From Gnomoniopsis sp. IMI 355080 (taxonomy: Eukaryota > Ascomycota > Sordariomycetes > Diaporthales > Gnomoniaceae), in contig JAPEVC010000272.1 in NCBI GenBank assembly GCA_027946555.1, positions 1-45,089 on the forward strand: a stretch of DNA of 45,089 nt, in the 5' to 3' direction. Position 1 is the stretch's first letter. Each line of letters opens with the position of its first letter. Below are positions 30,164 to 40,225 of the stretch, piece after piece. Made by a program: the position numbers and the translations under genes. The notes below the pieces were generated by a model that worked only from the letters and a program-made list of their open reading frames with translations, was not told where the DNA came from and made no database searches.

Positions 30164-32644
30164 TCAGTAAGGCGAGTTGACCACGTCCTCCCTCTTTAGC
30201 CTATCAACTGGACCGCCCTTTCTTGGCGTGCTGTACGCACCGCCAGCACCACTCCTCCGCCCACCCGGGCCCATGATCGACTGACGAGTCGGCTTCTTCA
30301 GCTTCTCCTTGGGAATCATGTTGACCTCATTGGGCAGCGCATAGATGACGTTCTTGTCTGAGCCAAATCTAAAGTCATCGGCCTTGACCTCATCCGAGTA
30401 TCGTTTGATCATGTAAGGCGCCTTGCTGTTGCCCAAGATCTTCTTGAGATTCCACTCGATCACATATGGGCCTGTGGCGGAAATGATGGAGGTCACGGAC
30501 TCGCCCTCGGCGGCGTTGAACTTGGCCGGAGTGAATGAAACGCCCTTGCCTGTCTCGTATGCGAACTGTGCAACGTGCTCCGGTGTGAGGGCCAGCCGAC
30601 GGGGTTGTGGCTTGCTGTCCGCTGCGAAGGACTTCTCGAAGCCAAGCTTGCCCTCGTTCTTTCCAGACTTCTGCAACGCGTCAACAAGCAGCAAGTAGGT
30701 GCGGCATGTGGCGAGAATCCATCGACCGTCGGCTGAGACGTCGAGCGCAATAATAGGCTCGCCGAGAGCAGGAATGTGTGTCTTAGCGTTGATGCCCAGT
30801 CGGTCGAAGAGGCGGATGTCACCTTTGTTGGAAGCCACAGCAATGTGACCCTTCTCAGTGGTCGCGACAGACGAGAAATCGTTCTTGGACACGTACTGCT
30901 TGAGCTGACTATCCACAAGCTTGTTCCCAGAGAGACGTGGGTCGACACGGTACAAGGCATTGCGACTGATACCGAGGAATGTGGGCTCGGATGTCATCTG
31001 GGCGAACTTGTTCTCAGGTGCGAAAGTGATAGCGGGAATATCCTCGTGCACCTGCCATTCGTCGACAACCTTGCCGTACTCAAGATCCATGCGATACAGC
31101 TTGTTCGGGTCACTGTCGTTTTGTAGAATCATGTTGTTGTCCTCATTGTGAAGCATGACCTTCTTGGGCGAGAACAGCTTGCCGTTGGGAGTCTCGACCT
31201 TGGAGATGTTGGTGCTGAACTCCAGCTTGTTGTTCGGTGTGTGCTTGAACACGCCAATCTTGGAGCCGCGTACGACGAACGAACGGTCGTGCTTGTAGCC
31301 AACAGCAATGGCGCTGTTGACATCCTTGCCACCCCTGGGCTGGGTCTCAAAGTCGTCGGCTTCCTCGTCGCTGTCGTAGTGCTCGCTCCGAGGGCTGTCA
31401 TCATCCTCCTCCTCTTCGTCTTCGCTGGCTGACTCTTCCACTTCTTCCTCTTCTAGAGGAGGCGCATCCTCCATGGCAATGTCATTGAATGCTTCGGCAA
31501 CATAGTCGCGCTCCGCATCTTTGACCTTGGTCCACTTGATCTCGTTCAACTGCTCCCACAGAGCCCGCAATAGACCCTCCTGAAATAGTTCCAGGACCTT
31601 CTCATCCTTGAAGCGTAGGAGCCATGAGTACGCCGAGCCGTCCTCGGAAAACTGGTTGAAGATGAAGGATAGGTACTCAAAGTTGAAGACTGGGTTGATA
31701 TCAGCGATGACGGGGATGCCCATCCAGTGGCGTTGATCGGTACCGTCGACGGAAAGCCAATATTGCCAATCGCCGGTTTCAGTCACGGTGGCGGTGACTG
31801 ATGGGTCTTGCAGCACGAAGGCACCCGAGGGAAAGTCGAAGAAGTGTAGCTCTGCATTCTCGGCAGCTAGCAGGTCACGCGCCTCGGGCGCAGCGACAGG
31901 CTTGGGTGGACCGGTGTTCCTCGTCTGGGAAGGGGTGTCCACAAGCTCGTCTTCCACAGGCAACTTTCCTCTTTTGGTACTAGAGTTGGCTGCCGCAGGA
32001 GCGGGCTTGTTCAGGTGGATTTGGTCGATTGAGTCGATAGAACGGCCGAGGGTCGGGCTGTGGATCGGGCTCGCTTGGGGAATTGGTTGCTCGTCGAACT
32101 CGAATTGCTGGAGATCCTGATCGGAAGCGGTGGTGAAGGGCTTTCGGTACTTGCGCTCGTACTGGCACTGTTTGGCGACCAATTCGAACTGTGCAATCTG
32201 GGCGGCGGAGACAGAGGGGTCGCAGACATATTCGAAGACATCGCCAGCATCGCCGCTCAGATCCTTCCAGCACAGGACCTTGTCGGACGATTCCTCACGG
32301 TTCTTGACTCGAAAGTGCAGGGCCTCGTCGAGCAGGAAGGTCTTCTCGTCGCGGTCTGAGGCCAGAGCGTCGATCTCGGCGTCTTCGCCCTCCTCGTCAG
32401 CAAGTAGATCAGCCTCGCCTTCCTCGTAGACTCTCTGGACGACGAGTTGATACTGAAAGTCCTGGCCTGTCCGGCGAATGCGGGCAGCAGAATCCTTGAA
32501 GATGAGTTCGGAGTAGCCCTTGGGCGAGAGCGGTCGGACGAGATAGAGTTGGCCTTGGGGAAGCTCGATCATGGATTCAGCGCCAGTCGCGCCGAAGATC
32601 AACTTGCTGACTGGAGGACGCAACATATTAGTACAACGGACCAT
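30164..32644 (-). CDS. VID27: Vid27 family protein
   Basis: This is an uninterrupted 826-aa frame on the minus strand. The N-terminal PH-like Vid27 domain contains LPQGQLYLVRPLSPKGYSEL and QDFQYQLVVQRVYEEGEADL. A central linker holds a long acidic run (EEEEVEESASEDEEEEDDD, near residue 400). The C-terminal half is the Vid27 WD/beta-propeller-type domain, with SNKGDIRLFDRLG, VSADGRWILATC and VIEWNLKKIL, ending in a basic tail. A second in-frame ATG at 32626 (MLRPPVSKLIFG) matches the expected start of the family better; use of 32644 only adds six residues. In yeast the name comes from vacuole import and degradation of fructose-1,6-bisphosphatase, but the molecular role is poorly defined; the protein is cytoplasmic. 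One copy per genome is typical. Confidence 0.95.
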   Translation of the reverse strand: MVRCTNMLRPPVSKLIFGATGAESMIELPQGQLYLVRPLSPKGYSELIFKDSAARIRRTGQDFQYQLVVQRVYEEGEADLLADEEGEDAEIDALASDRDEKTFLLDEALHFRVKNREESSDKVLCWKDLSGDAGDVFEYVCDPSVSAAQIAQFELVAKQCQYERKYRKPFTTASDQDLQQFEFDEQPIPQASPIHSPTLGRSIDSIDQIHLNKPAPAAANSSTKRGKLPVEDELVDTPSQTRNTGPPKPVAAPEARDLLAAENAELHFFDFPSGAFVLQDPSVTATVTETGDWQYWLSVDGTDQRHWMGIPVIADINPVFNFEYLSFIFNQFSEDGSAYSWLLRFKDEKVLELFQEGLLRALWEQLNEIKWTKVKDAERDYVAEAFNDIAMEDAPPLEEEEVEESASEDEEEEDDDSPRSEHYDSDEEADDFETQPRGGKDVNSAIAVGYKHDRSFVVRGSKIGVFKHTPNNKLEFSTNISKVETPNGKLFSPKKVMLHNEDNNMILQNDSDPNKLYRMDLEYGKVVDEWQVHEDIPAITFAPENKFAQMTSEPTFLGISRNALYRVDPRLSGNKLVDSQLKQYVSKNDFSSVATTEKGHIAVASNKGDIRLFDRLGINAKTHIPALGEPIIALDVSADGRWILATCRTYLLLVDALQKSGKNEGKLGFEKSFAADSKPQPRRLALTPEHVAQFAYETGKGVSFTPAKFNAAEGESVTSIISATGPYVIEWNLKKILGNSKAPYMIKRYSDEVKADDFRFGSDKNVIYALPNEVNMIPKEKLKKPTRQSIMGPGGRRSGAGGAYSTPRKGGPVDRLKREDVVNSPY

Positions 32645-34158
32645 CTTTATGGAGTGTTATGTAGTTATTGATCAAATGAGGTCGATGAGGGGCACGGTTT
32701 CCTGGCTTGTGACCGTGACAGATCCGCGGGGTAGCTTGGACGGACTTCATGGAGGGGCAAAAAAGGAATTTCGGGCTTACCATTACGAAGGACAAACATC
32801 TTGGCAGATCAGCGACAGTCAAGACGGGGGATGGATGAGAACGACGAAGATGTGTGAGAGGGTGGAATGCTATCGCCGTCCCCTGTGGATGAGGTCGCGG
32901 GTTGAAGTGGAAGAAGGAGAGGTGCATGCGCATGTGCCTGCCTTGGTAGAAAAGCGACTGGCGTCATTCGGAATCAAAATAAGCTAGACCGCGACTTGGT
33001 CTGTGCTTGCCACTTCTTAGGCGGCCTACTCCCGAAGTTAGGTTTGGCTTAGCGTCAGATTCTCTGATAATAGCCCTGCGTCCTGTTGACATCTGAAAGA
33101 CAAGGGTCCCCAGCCATAACAACCTCCCACATACATAATACATAGCACACATTTTCTCCTACCATCTTCAGAGCCAACGATTAACGTGCAGTCTAACGCT
33201 TTAGCATCTTGACCGGCTAAGGCACGCCTGTTGCATGATTATGTTTCAAGTTCATATGAAGAAGGATGTTCTCCTATGCTGGCACCTCCTAACACAACCA
33301 GCCCTTCCAAGGACAGATGCTAGTACGCGCTTCTCAGCAACCTCTAAAGTCATGTCCTCCCTGCCGATGACCTCGGATTCGCAGTACCTTAGTACTGCCA
33401 AAAGAAACTGTGACAGGAATCAGTCCTTGCATGCCTTGTTAATTTCATCCATCAAGGCTATACAGCAGTACTCGAATGGTCCCAAATCTTGCTTGGCTCT
33501 TCTCTGCTCCCAGTCTTGTGGGAACGTACGAGTAAGTATATGTAGGAAAATATCATATATATCTTCAGGTATGAGAAAATACGATGTATTTCGCATGGTT
33601 AGTGATCCCAAAAGTGAAGGCAGTTGAGCACTGATCTCAAGGGGCGGACGGCGATACAGTTTACCCACCTAAGGTATTTACCTACCTAGGTACATTCTTT
33701 AGGTAACCCTCTAAAAGAAAGAAAAATCACAGGATTGGATGAATATGTTCTATTTGATAGCCTTAACACTTGTGGGCGTTAGTATGTCACGCCCAAACAC
33801 TAATGGGTATCTAGATAGGTACCACGCGGAACTAACTTGTCCAACCCGATCACTACGGTAGTAGTCACACCGGTTGCTTGGTGCTCAATTATAAAATATG
33901 AATGCGTTTCTTTCCTTGCAAAACGAACTCCTTTGAAACAGACTTGTAAAATGCCCAGGCAATGCACCACAAACTAACATTGCTGGCTTCAATTTTTGAG
34001 AAATCACCGGGTGATGAAACATCATTTACCCTCCTCTCGGTGTTTGATACCCATCTACTTTCATCAAGGACTTTGAAAGACTGTCCCGAGGATATCGCAC
34101 CATTTCACGAAATTTCTCAGTATCCAGACTACCCCACGCCACAGAAGAGGATCAGAAG
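32645..34158. other. intergenic with weak ORFs
   Basis: This is the Vid27 promoter followed by about 1.2 kb without a solid gene. A minus-strand frame from 33668 (GTG start) to 33420, with text such as SYFLIPEDIYDIFLHIL, looks mildly coding-like and could continue across a 56-nt GTATAG...CACAG intron, but it has no recognisable domain. A TATAAAAT at 33890-33897 points rightward. One TACCTAGGTA palindrome is present (33683-33692). Confidence 0.4.
33683..33692. repeat. TACCTAGGTA palindrome, copy 2
   Basis: This is a perfect 10-bp palindrome in non-coding DNA, embedded in a longer run of TACCT/AGGTA units between about 33661 and 33715. Confidence 0.9.
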
Positions 34159-34518
34159 ATGGGCGGTTGCTTTTCATCTGCTGAGCTTCAGGACAGAAGC
34201 AGTACCCATTCACGCCGCAGGAGGAACTCGGGAACAAAAAGAAAAGAGCATGATGGAAACAACGAGTCCCGCGGCCGCCAGCTAGCTATGCCGGAGATAT
34301 ATCACTGGGACCCGTCCACTTCCCCAGAGCCCTGGAGGCCGCCGCATGGCGAGTATAGTGGCATTCAGAGCCCACTTCAGCTGCGAAGTCAGCCGTATCA
34401 CAACCGGTGGGAGATGGATGGGAAAAATAAGGGTCGTGCACCGAGCAGTAAACCAACTGGGAGGACATCGCAAGAGTCGCATCAGAACGGAGGAGAAGGA
34501 CGTTCACCGCCAAGATAA
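34159..34518 (+). CDS. possible small lipid-anchored basic protein
   Basis: This 119-aa ORF has a strong start context (GAAGATGGG). It begins MGGCFSSAE: Gly2 with Ser6 fits the N-myristoylation consensus, and Cys4 is placed for palmitoylation. A polybasic run, SRRRRNSGTKRKEH (residues about 18-31), follows at once, the arrangement of proteins that bind the inner face of the plasma membrane. The rest is hydrophilic and disordered, rich in Ser, Pro, Gly and Gln, with no known domain. A TATAAAAT lies 270 nt upstream at 33890. The amino-acid mix could also arise by chance, and no splice continuation was found. The lipidation reading is inference from the N-terminus only. Confidence 0.3.
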   Translation: MGGCFSSAELQDRSSTHSRRRRNSGTKRKEHDGNNESRGRQLAMPEIYHWDPSTSPEPWRPPHGEYSGIQSPLQLRSQPYHNRWEMDGKNKGRAPSSKPTGRTSQESHQNGGEGRSPPR

Positions 34519-34634
34519 CGGAATGGAGTATAAATTATGAATAATCCGGGGATGGACAATGATATTATCACGACGTAATTATCAAATTCACAAGTTCTAC
34601 GACGGGAAAAGAGCAGATGTGCTATCGCCGGGGC

Positions 34635-34644
34635 TACCTAGGTA
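34635..34644. repeat. TACCTAGGTA palindrome, copy 3
   Basis: This is a perfect 10-bp palindrome downstream of the MGGC ORF. Confidence 0.9.
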
Positions 34645-35024
34645 ATGTATACACACAGACCTTGGTGTTTCCGAGTTGGGCGGTATGGTGGGAACTAAGC
34701 AGGCTTTGCTTATACCTCTGAAGAGATGGACAGCCTAATTTAGACCGAACATTGCAGCATCTGCCAGGGTGAGTGCCAAAGTCGAAAATGCTGATATGGT
34801 CCAATGGCGAAATTGAGAGATATAAAACGGTGACAGGAACGCAAACGTTGTCAGTTGGTCGAAAGCTCAAATGAGGAAGCAATGGTACTGTTCCCAGAGT
34901 ACCAGACAATAAAGAGACTATACCGAGTCTCCAAGCTCAAAGTAAGGAATGTCTTCGTGATAGGTGGAGTCGGATAGTTTCGCGTGTCCTTGATTGAGCC
35001 CTTCACACGTAAACGCCACAGTGT

Positions 35025-35563
35025 TCAATGGCTGTAAGTGTATATACACGCCCAAAAGAAGTACAAAGCAGAACAAGACTCCTCCCCAAACGACACCCAA
35101 ACAGACCCCCTGCCGCTTCCCGAATTGCAGTACAGCCCATGGCTCTGGTTAGCTCTCACCGCAGCCAACATTGTTGGCCATGAAGCATGAAAGAATAGCA
35201 AAAAGAGCAAAGGGCCAATCCAAGGGGTGAAAAACGCGGTATAACTGGCAGCTAATCGGCAGTACGAGGTCGTGTAACGCGCCTTGTCCACTAAAGATAG
35301 GAACCTCCGTGCTGCATGTAAAGACCACAATCTGAGCGCCTCTGCTGCGCCAAGGAGCCACTGCTCAAAGCTTCTGTTACAATCACATATCCAGGAACTG
35401 TCCACACTGTAGCGAAAGTCATCAACAGAATACTCATCGCAACCCAAGCGAATGAATTCGGAGAAGGAGGAATGGGATCTTCTGGGGTTTCGCATATGTC
35501 TTCAGACGATTCAAAGTCAACCTTCACTTCAAGTGTCATATTCTCATTGTTGATGGCAACCAT
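35025..35563 (-). pseudogene. frame-broken membrane-protein ORF, possibly a relic
   Basis: From ATG 35563 a frame of 90 codons has an acidic N-terminus (SSEDICETPEDPIPPSPNSF) then one clear membrane helix (FAWVAMSILLMTFATVWTV). It runs into a stop at 35291. A second frame overlapping it and running to 35025 continues with coding-like text, LSLVDKARYTTSYCRLAASY, followed by hydrophobic FFTPWIGPLLFLLFFHA. Either an intron I could not place or a frameshift joins them. No family is recognised. It lies immediately downstream of the prenylcysteine lyase 3' end, on the same strand. Confidence 0.3.
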
Positions 35564-35597
35564 TCTGGCCGTAGATGCATGGAATAATCAGATCCTC

Positions 35598-37401
35598 CTA
35601 CAGCTCGTCCACCTTGCTCGACGAGCCCACCTTCTCCTGCGTTATCTCGTCACCAGACATGCTCTCGCCCTCACCCTCTGCGCCAACGGCGTGGCCCGTG
35701 CTGAGCCCCAAAGCATCATCCACGATCAAGCGTGCCACGTTCTTCCCCATCAGCGCGTTGGTTTCCATGGTCGAGATGAACCCTTCCATGCCCGAGGTGT
35801 AGTAGACGCCGTTGCCGACGATGGGATCCTGGAAGGTGACCCGTGGTAGCGCCTTCGGGTACGAGTCGAAGACATGCGGGTAATACCATGAGATGGGCTC
35901 GACAGTCTCCTCTCCAGCGTCTACTGACTTGGTGAATACGCCCGTGAATTTGGTTGGGATCTCGACGCCCAGAAGGGAGGAGAGGAATTCGGGTGTGACT
36001 TTGCTGGGCGAGAAGATCTTGTACAGGATCTCCTCCTTCCCAGTCTTGGGGTTCGTGATAGCGCGAAGTGTGCTAACGGAGAAGAACCCGGCCTTGCCTG
36101 CGCCCTCTAGACCAGACGAGCCATCCTCCGCAGGCGCGTATGTCGTCAGCACTGTGGTGGGTACCTTGGCACCTGGTTCGAGGCCCAGGAACTTGGCATC
36201 GATAGTGAAGGGCGAGGCGAAGAGTGTGACATGCAGCTTGACATAAGGGACCTCGTCGATAGCGGTCTGTAGCACGGATGAGGGTGCCTTGATACCGCTG
36301 GACTGATACGGCGTGGCCAGGATAACATTGTCGAAAGCCACGCCCACTGCCTCCTCACTGGAGCCGGATTTGGTGTTGATCAGATACTTGGGGTACTGCG
36401 CATCAGGCTTCGTGCCTAGGGCAATAGACGTTACGGACGTGTTGAGAGCGATATGTGCTCCAGACGCAGCAATGAAATGGTCAAAAATGCGCCAATTTCC
36501 GCCCTGCACAGCCATTGCGCCCTCGGGCGCAATAGACACCATCGTGTCCAGGCCGTGGATAGCGTCCAGGTTTGAGGCATAGTTCACGCGCGTGGCAGCT
36601 TGCACGATGTCATTTGCAAAATCGGCCGAGATGCCATTATCCGTGAGGAACTGCTGCCCGGTCACGCCGGTGATCTTGGCGAGATCCAGCTCGAAGGCCC
36701 TGGTGCTTAGCGAGCGGAAGGGAAAGGAAGGCTCTTCATAGAGCTTGAGAAAGGTGGCGACAGTCTTTTGCATGAGCTTCTGGGTGTACCATGGAGCCAA
36801 ACGGTACTTCCAGCCCAACTTGAGGACGTCCCACCACCATGAATTATCTGAGGCGGTTTCAAAGACAAAATTGGAGCCGTCCCAGATGACAGTCAATTTA
36901 TCTGCAGCACCGGCAGGGTCGCGCAGGTCGAGACCAAACTGTTGGGTGGCATTCACGAGAATCTTGTTAGCGTCAACGAAGATGGAGGCGCCGAGCTCGA
37001 CAGGCTCTGAACTATTGCCGTATGCGTCCACGGTGAGGGACCGCCCGCCAATATGACTGGTTTTCTCGAAGATGGTGATATTGAGGTCGATGCCATCTTG
37101 GGCGGCGTATCTAGACAGATGGTAGGCGGCGGATGAGCCCGCAGCTCCAGCGCCTGAAGGGAGTCAGTGAGGTCGTCCGTACACGGGATGAGAGCTGATA
37201 TCGGATATAAGCAGCCGACAAGCACGCGCCCGACTAGTCTCCACCAAGCGAAGACACACAGGAGAGTTGCTTACCGACAATGGCAACCTGCCTCACATTG
37301 CTCGGGGCATCCTCCAAGACAGTCTGAGAAGTGCCAACATCTGCTCCAGGAGAGGCAAGCAGACCCGGAATGGCGGCCTTGACACTGTCGAGCCACTTCA
37401 T
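35598..37401 (-). CDS. prenylcysteine lyase (FAD-dependent prenylcysteine oxidase)
   Basis: Exons 37401-37275 and 37153-35598 (intron GTAAGC...TTCAG, 121 nt) give 560 aa. The frame upstream of 37401 starts with TTG, so ATG 37401 (MKWLDSVKAAIPGL) is used. The intron splits a Rossmann FAD site that reads VAIVGAGAAGSSAAYHL when joined, followed by IGGRS. The rest matches the prenylcysteine lyase family: VELGASIFVDANKILV, ITGVTGQQFLTDNGI, GLDTMVSIAPEGAMAVQGGN, IISxA-type strands and a C-terminal GVYYTSGMEGFISTMETN. The enzyme oxidatively cleaves the thioether of farnesyl- or geranylgeranyl-cysteine left after breakdown of prenylated proteins, giving cysteine, an isoprenoid aldehyde and H2O2. About 35 residues follow the conserved end and terminate in SSKVDEL, which resembles an HDEL/KDEL ER-retrieval signal. 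Lumenal localisation is therefore plausible although the N-terminal leader is weak. Confidence 0.92.
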
Positions 37402-38102
37402 TTTCCTACCAATGCAGAGACTTGACGACGAGTGCCGATGAGATGGACCGGTGGGCGGTGTAGACGGATCGAACCACGTCAAGCGATACTTGGTATAATG
37501 TTGTTGTATCTCAAAGTCCGATCAGAAGGACCCGAAGACCAACACCAGTATATTGTATAAAAGAAGGAACAATGACGCCGACGTACACAATCCGATATCA
37601 ATACAACAAAATCTGACCGTCACCTAGGGAGTGAATCGTCATTGAGAATTCCAACAATCTGTTCAATTTATACTATGTAGGTACCCTATAAAGTTAAAAG
37701 AAAGGGTCGTGGTCGGAGTCCATGGGTGCGCGTCAGAAGCGTGGAACCACATCAGCATATTGCCATTTCGCGATGGGGAGTACCTTCTGCAAGAGCATAA
37801 AGCAGGTGCTGCTTGAAGTACCTGCTATCTTCAGTGGCTCTCCTTTCCAACCCCACCATTGCATGGGTAGGTACACCTACTGCCTGATCCATGTCACCGC
37901 GACCTCGACCCCTGTAGCGGCAGCTAGCGACCTTCTGGCAGGCCAAAATTTCAGATTACAGCCAACATCGACGCGGCCAGCACGTCGAACCAAATTGCAC
38001 ACGAGAACAAGCTTCAACCTCCACCTCTACCTCAACAGCTCCCCTCCCACCAACGACCGACCGACACCACCGCGACTTTCCGTTACGTGACGATCGAGGG
38101 AT
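37402..38102. other. divergent promoter region of prenylcysteine lyase and CCT6
   Basis: This is about 700 bp between divergent start codons. It contains TAGGTACC-type motifs near 37678-37685 and a pyrimidine/ACC-rich leader just before the CCT6 ATG. No gene is seen. Confidence 0.5.
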
Positions 38103-39924
38103 ATGTCTGCTGCTCAGCTTCTCAACCCCAAGGCCGAGTCGAGAGTACGAGATCTTTCCCGTCCAACTGCCCTGCCCCTCTTTCGTATATACTGACGTTT
38201 GTCAACAGCGGCGGGGTGAAGCTCTCAAGGTCAACATCAGTGCTGGTGAAGGTCTGCAGGATGTCCTCAAGTCCAACCTTGGTCCCCTTGGGACAATAAA
38301 AATGTAAGTGCACTAAAGCCATTTCGTTCTTGCAGCCAACTGACATCCCCTTTCTCATCTCTGCAGGCTCGTCGATGGCGCCGGCCAGATCAAGCTTACC
38401 AAAGATGGCAACGTCCTCCTCCGCGAGATGCAGATACAAAACCCGACCGCCGTTATGATTGCCCGCGCCGCGACTGCCCAGGATGATATTTGCGGTGATG
38501 GCACCACCTCCGTCGTGCTCCTTGTCGGCGAGCTTCTGAAGCAGGCCGACCGCTACATCAGCGAAGGCCTGCACCCGCGTATCATTACCGATGGTTTCGA
38601 GATCGCCAAGAACGAGTCTCTCAAGTTCCTCGATAGCTTCAAGTTAGCCAAGGAGGTCGACCGCGAACTGCTCCTCAACGTCGCGCGCACGTCTCTCGCC
38701 ACCAAGCTTAACGCTACCCTGGCCAACATGCTGACACCGGATATCGTTGACGCCGTCCTGGCCATCTACCAGGCACCCAACAAGCCCGACTTACACATGG
38801 TGGAGATCATGAAAATGCAGCACCGTACTGCCTCCGACACCCAGCTGATCAAGGGTCTGGCTCTGGACCACGGTGCGAGGCACCCTGACATGCCCAAGAA
38901 GGTTGAGAATGCCTACATTTTGACCCTCAACGTGAGCTTGGAATATGAAAAGAGCGAGATCAATTCGGGTTTCTTCTATTCCTCCGCCGAGCAGCGCGAG
39001 AAGCTAGTGGAGAGTGAACGGCGGTTTGTGGATGCCAAGCTGAAGAAGATTGTCGAGCTGAAGAAGGAGGTTTGCGGCAATGACTCCAGCAAGAGTTTTG
39101 TCATTATCAACCAGAAGGGTATCGACCCGCTATCCCTGGATGTGCTGGCCAAGAACGGCATCTTTGCTCTGCGTCGGGCGAAGCGGAGAAATATGGAGAG
39201 GCTGCAGCTCATTTGCGGTGGCGTTGCACAGAATAGCGTGGAGGATCTGTCACCCGAGATTCTAGGCTGGGCTGGCCAGGTATATGAACAGACTCTGGGA
39301 GAGGAGAAGTACACATTCATTGAGGATGTGAAGGATCCCAAGTCCGTCACGCTGCTGATCAAGGGTCCCAACGCCCACACCATTACTCAGGTCACAGATG
39401 CAGTCCGGGATGGTCTACGAAGTGTATACAACATGATTGTGGACAAGAGCGTGGTGCCTGGTGGTGGTGCATTCCAGGTGGCATGTGCCGCGCATCTAAA
39501 GAGCGATGCATTCGCAAAGACGGTCAAGGGCAAGGCGAAGTGGGGTGTTGAGGCGTTTGCAGATGCGCTGTTGATTATCCCAAAAACCCTGGCGGCGAAT
39601 GCTGGTCACGACGTTCAGGATGCTTGTAAGTTATGTTCTGTTCTGCTTCTGCGTCGCTTTCATGCTAACTATATGACAGTGGCCGCTCTGCAAGACGAGC
39701 AACGCGAGGGTGCAGTCGTTGGTCTGGACTTGTCCACCGGCGAGCCCATGGACCCTACTCTGGAGGGTGTCTTTGACTCTTTCCGCGTGCTAAGGAATTG
39801 CATTGCCTCCAGCTCAGGCATCGCGTCAAACCTGTTGTTGTGTGACGAGCTGCTCAAGGCTAGACAAATGGGACGAGCAGGCGGACCTGGACCAGGTATG
39901 GATGGACCGAACGACCACATGTAG
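38103..39924 (+). CDS. CCT6: T-complex protein 1 (CCT/TRiC) subunit zeta
   Basis: Four exons (38103-38144, 38209-38303, 38367-39625, 39680-39924) splice to 546 aa, the normal subunit length. The start is MSAAQLLNPKAESRRRGEAL. Group II chaperonin ATP-binding marks are NLGPLGTIKML, VDGAGQIKLTKDG and GDGTTSVVLLVGELLKQAD in the equatorial domain, and VVPGGGAFQVA near the C-terminus. Zeta identity is supported by VEIMKMQHRT, LDHGARHPDMPK and FALRRAKRRNMERLQLICGG. The tail is Gly/Pro-rich (GGPGPGMDGPNDHM). It is one of eight paralogous subunits of the cytosolic double-ring chaperonin that folds actin, tubulin and WD-repeat proteins. Short early introns with the first exon only 42 nt are typical of fungal CCT genes. 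Confidence 0.96.
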
Positions 39925-40225
39925 GGAGATTGCGCGAGGTAGATGTATATCACAAGGCAAGATACCACTGTAGAGGCTGGCATGGCGTTCTTGATATCGA
40001 GATCGATGTCCATATGAAAATTAAGTTGGCGTGGTCTAGACAATGCAAGGACTTGATCCCATACTATCCACCGTCCGTCTCGTCACTTATCGATAAGACC
40101 CACTCAAAACTTTCTAGGCCTGTGAAGTGCTCATTGCATGTGCCTCCCAAGGAGAAATTTCCCAACCCCGCCATGCAACTTCGAGCCCTCCTCATAGAAA
40201 CATCACCCCTGAAGACGCAGACAAA
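39925..40225. other. short intergenic between CCT6 and TSR4-like gene
   Basis: About 300 bp separates the CCT6 stop from the next ATG on the same strand. No terminator or other gene is distinguishable. Confidence 0.4.
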
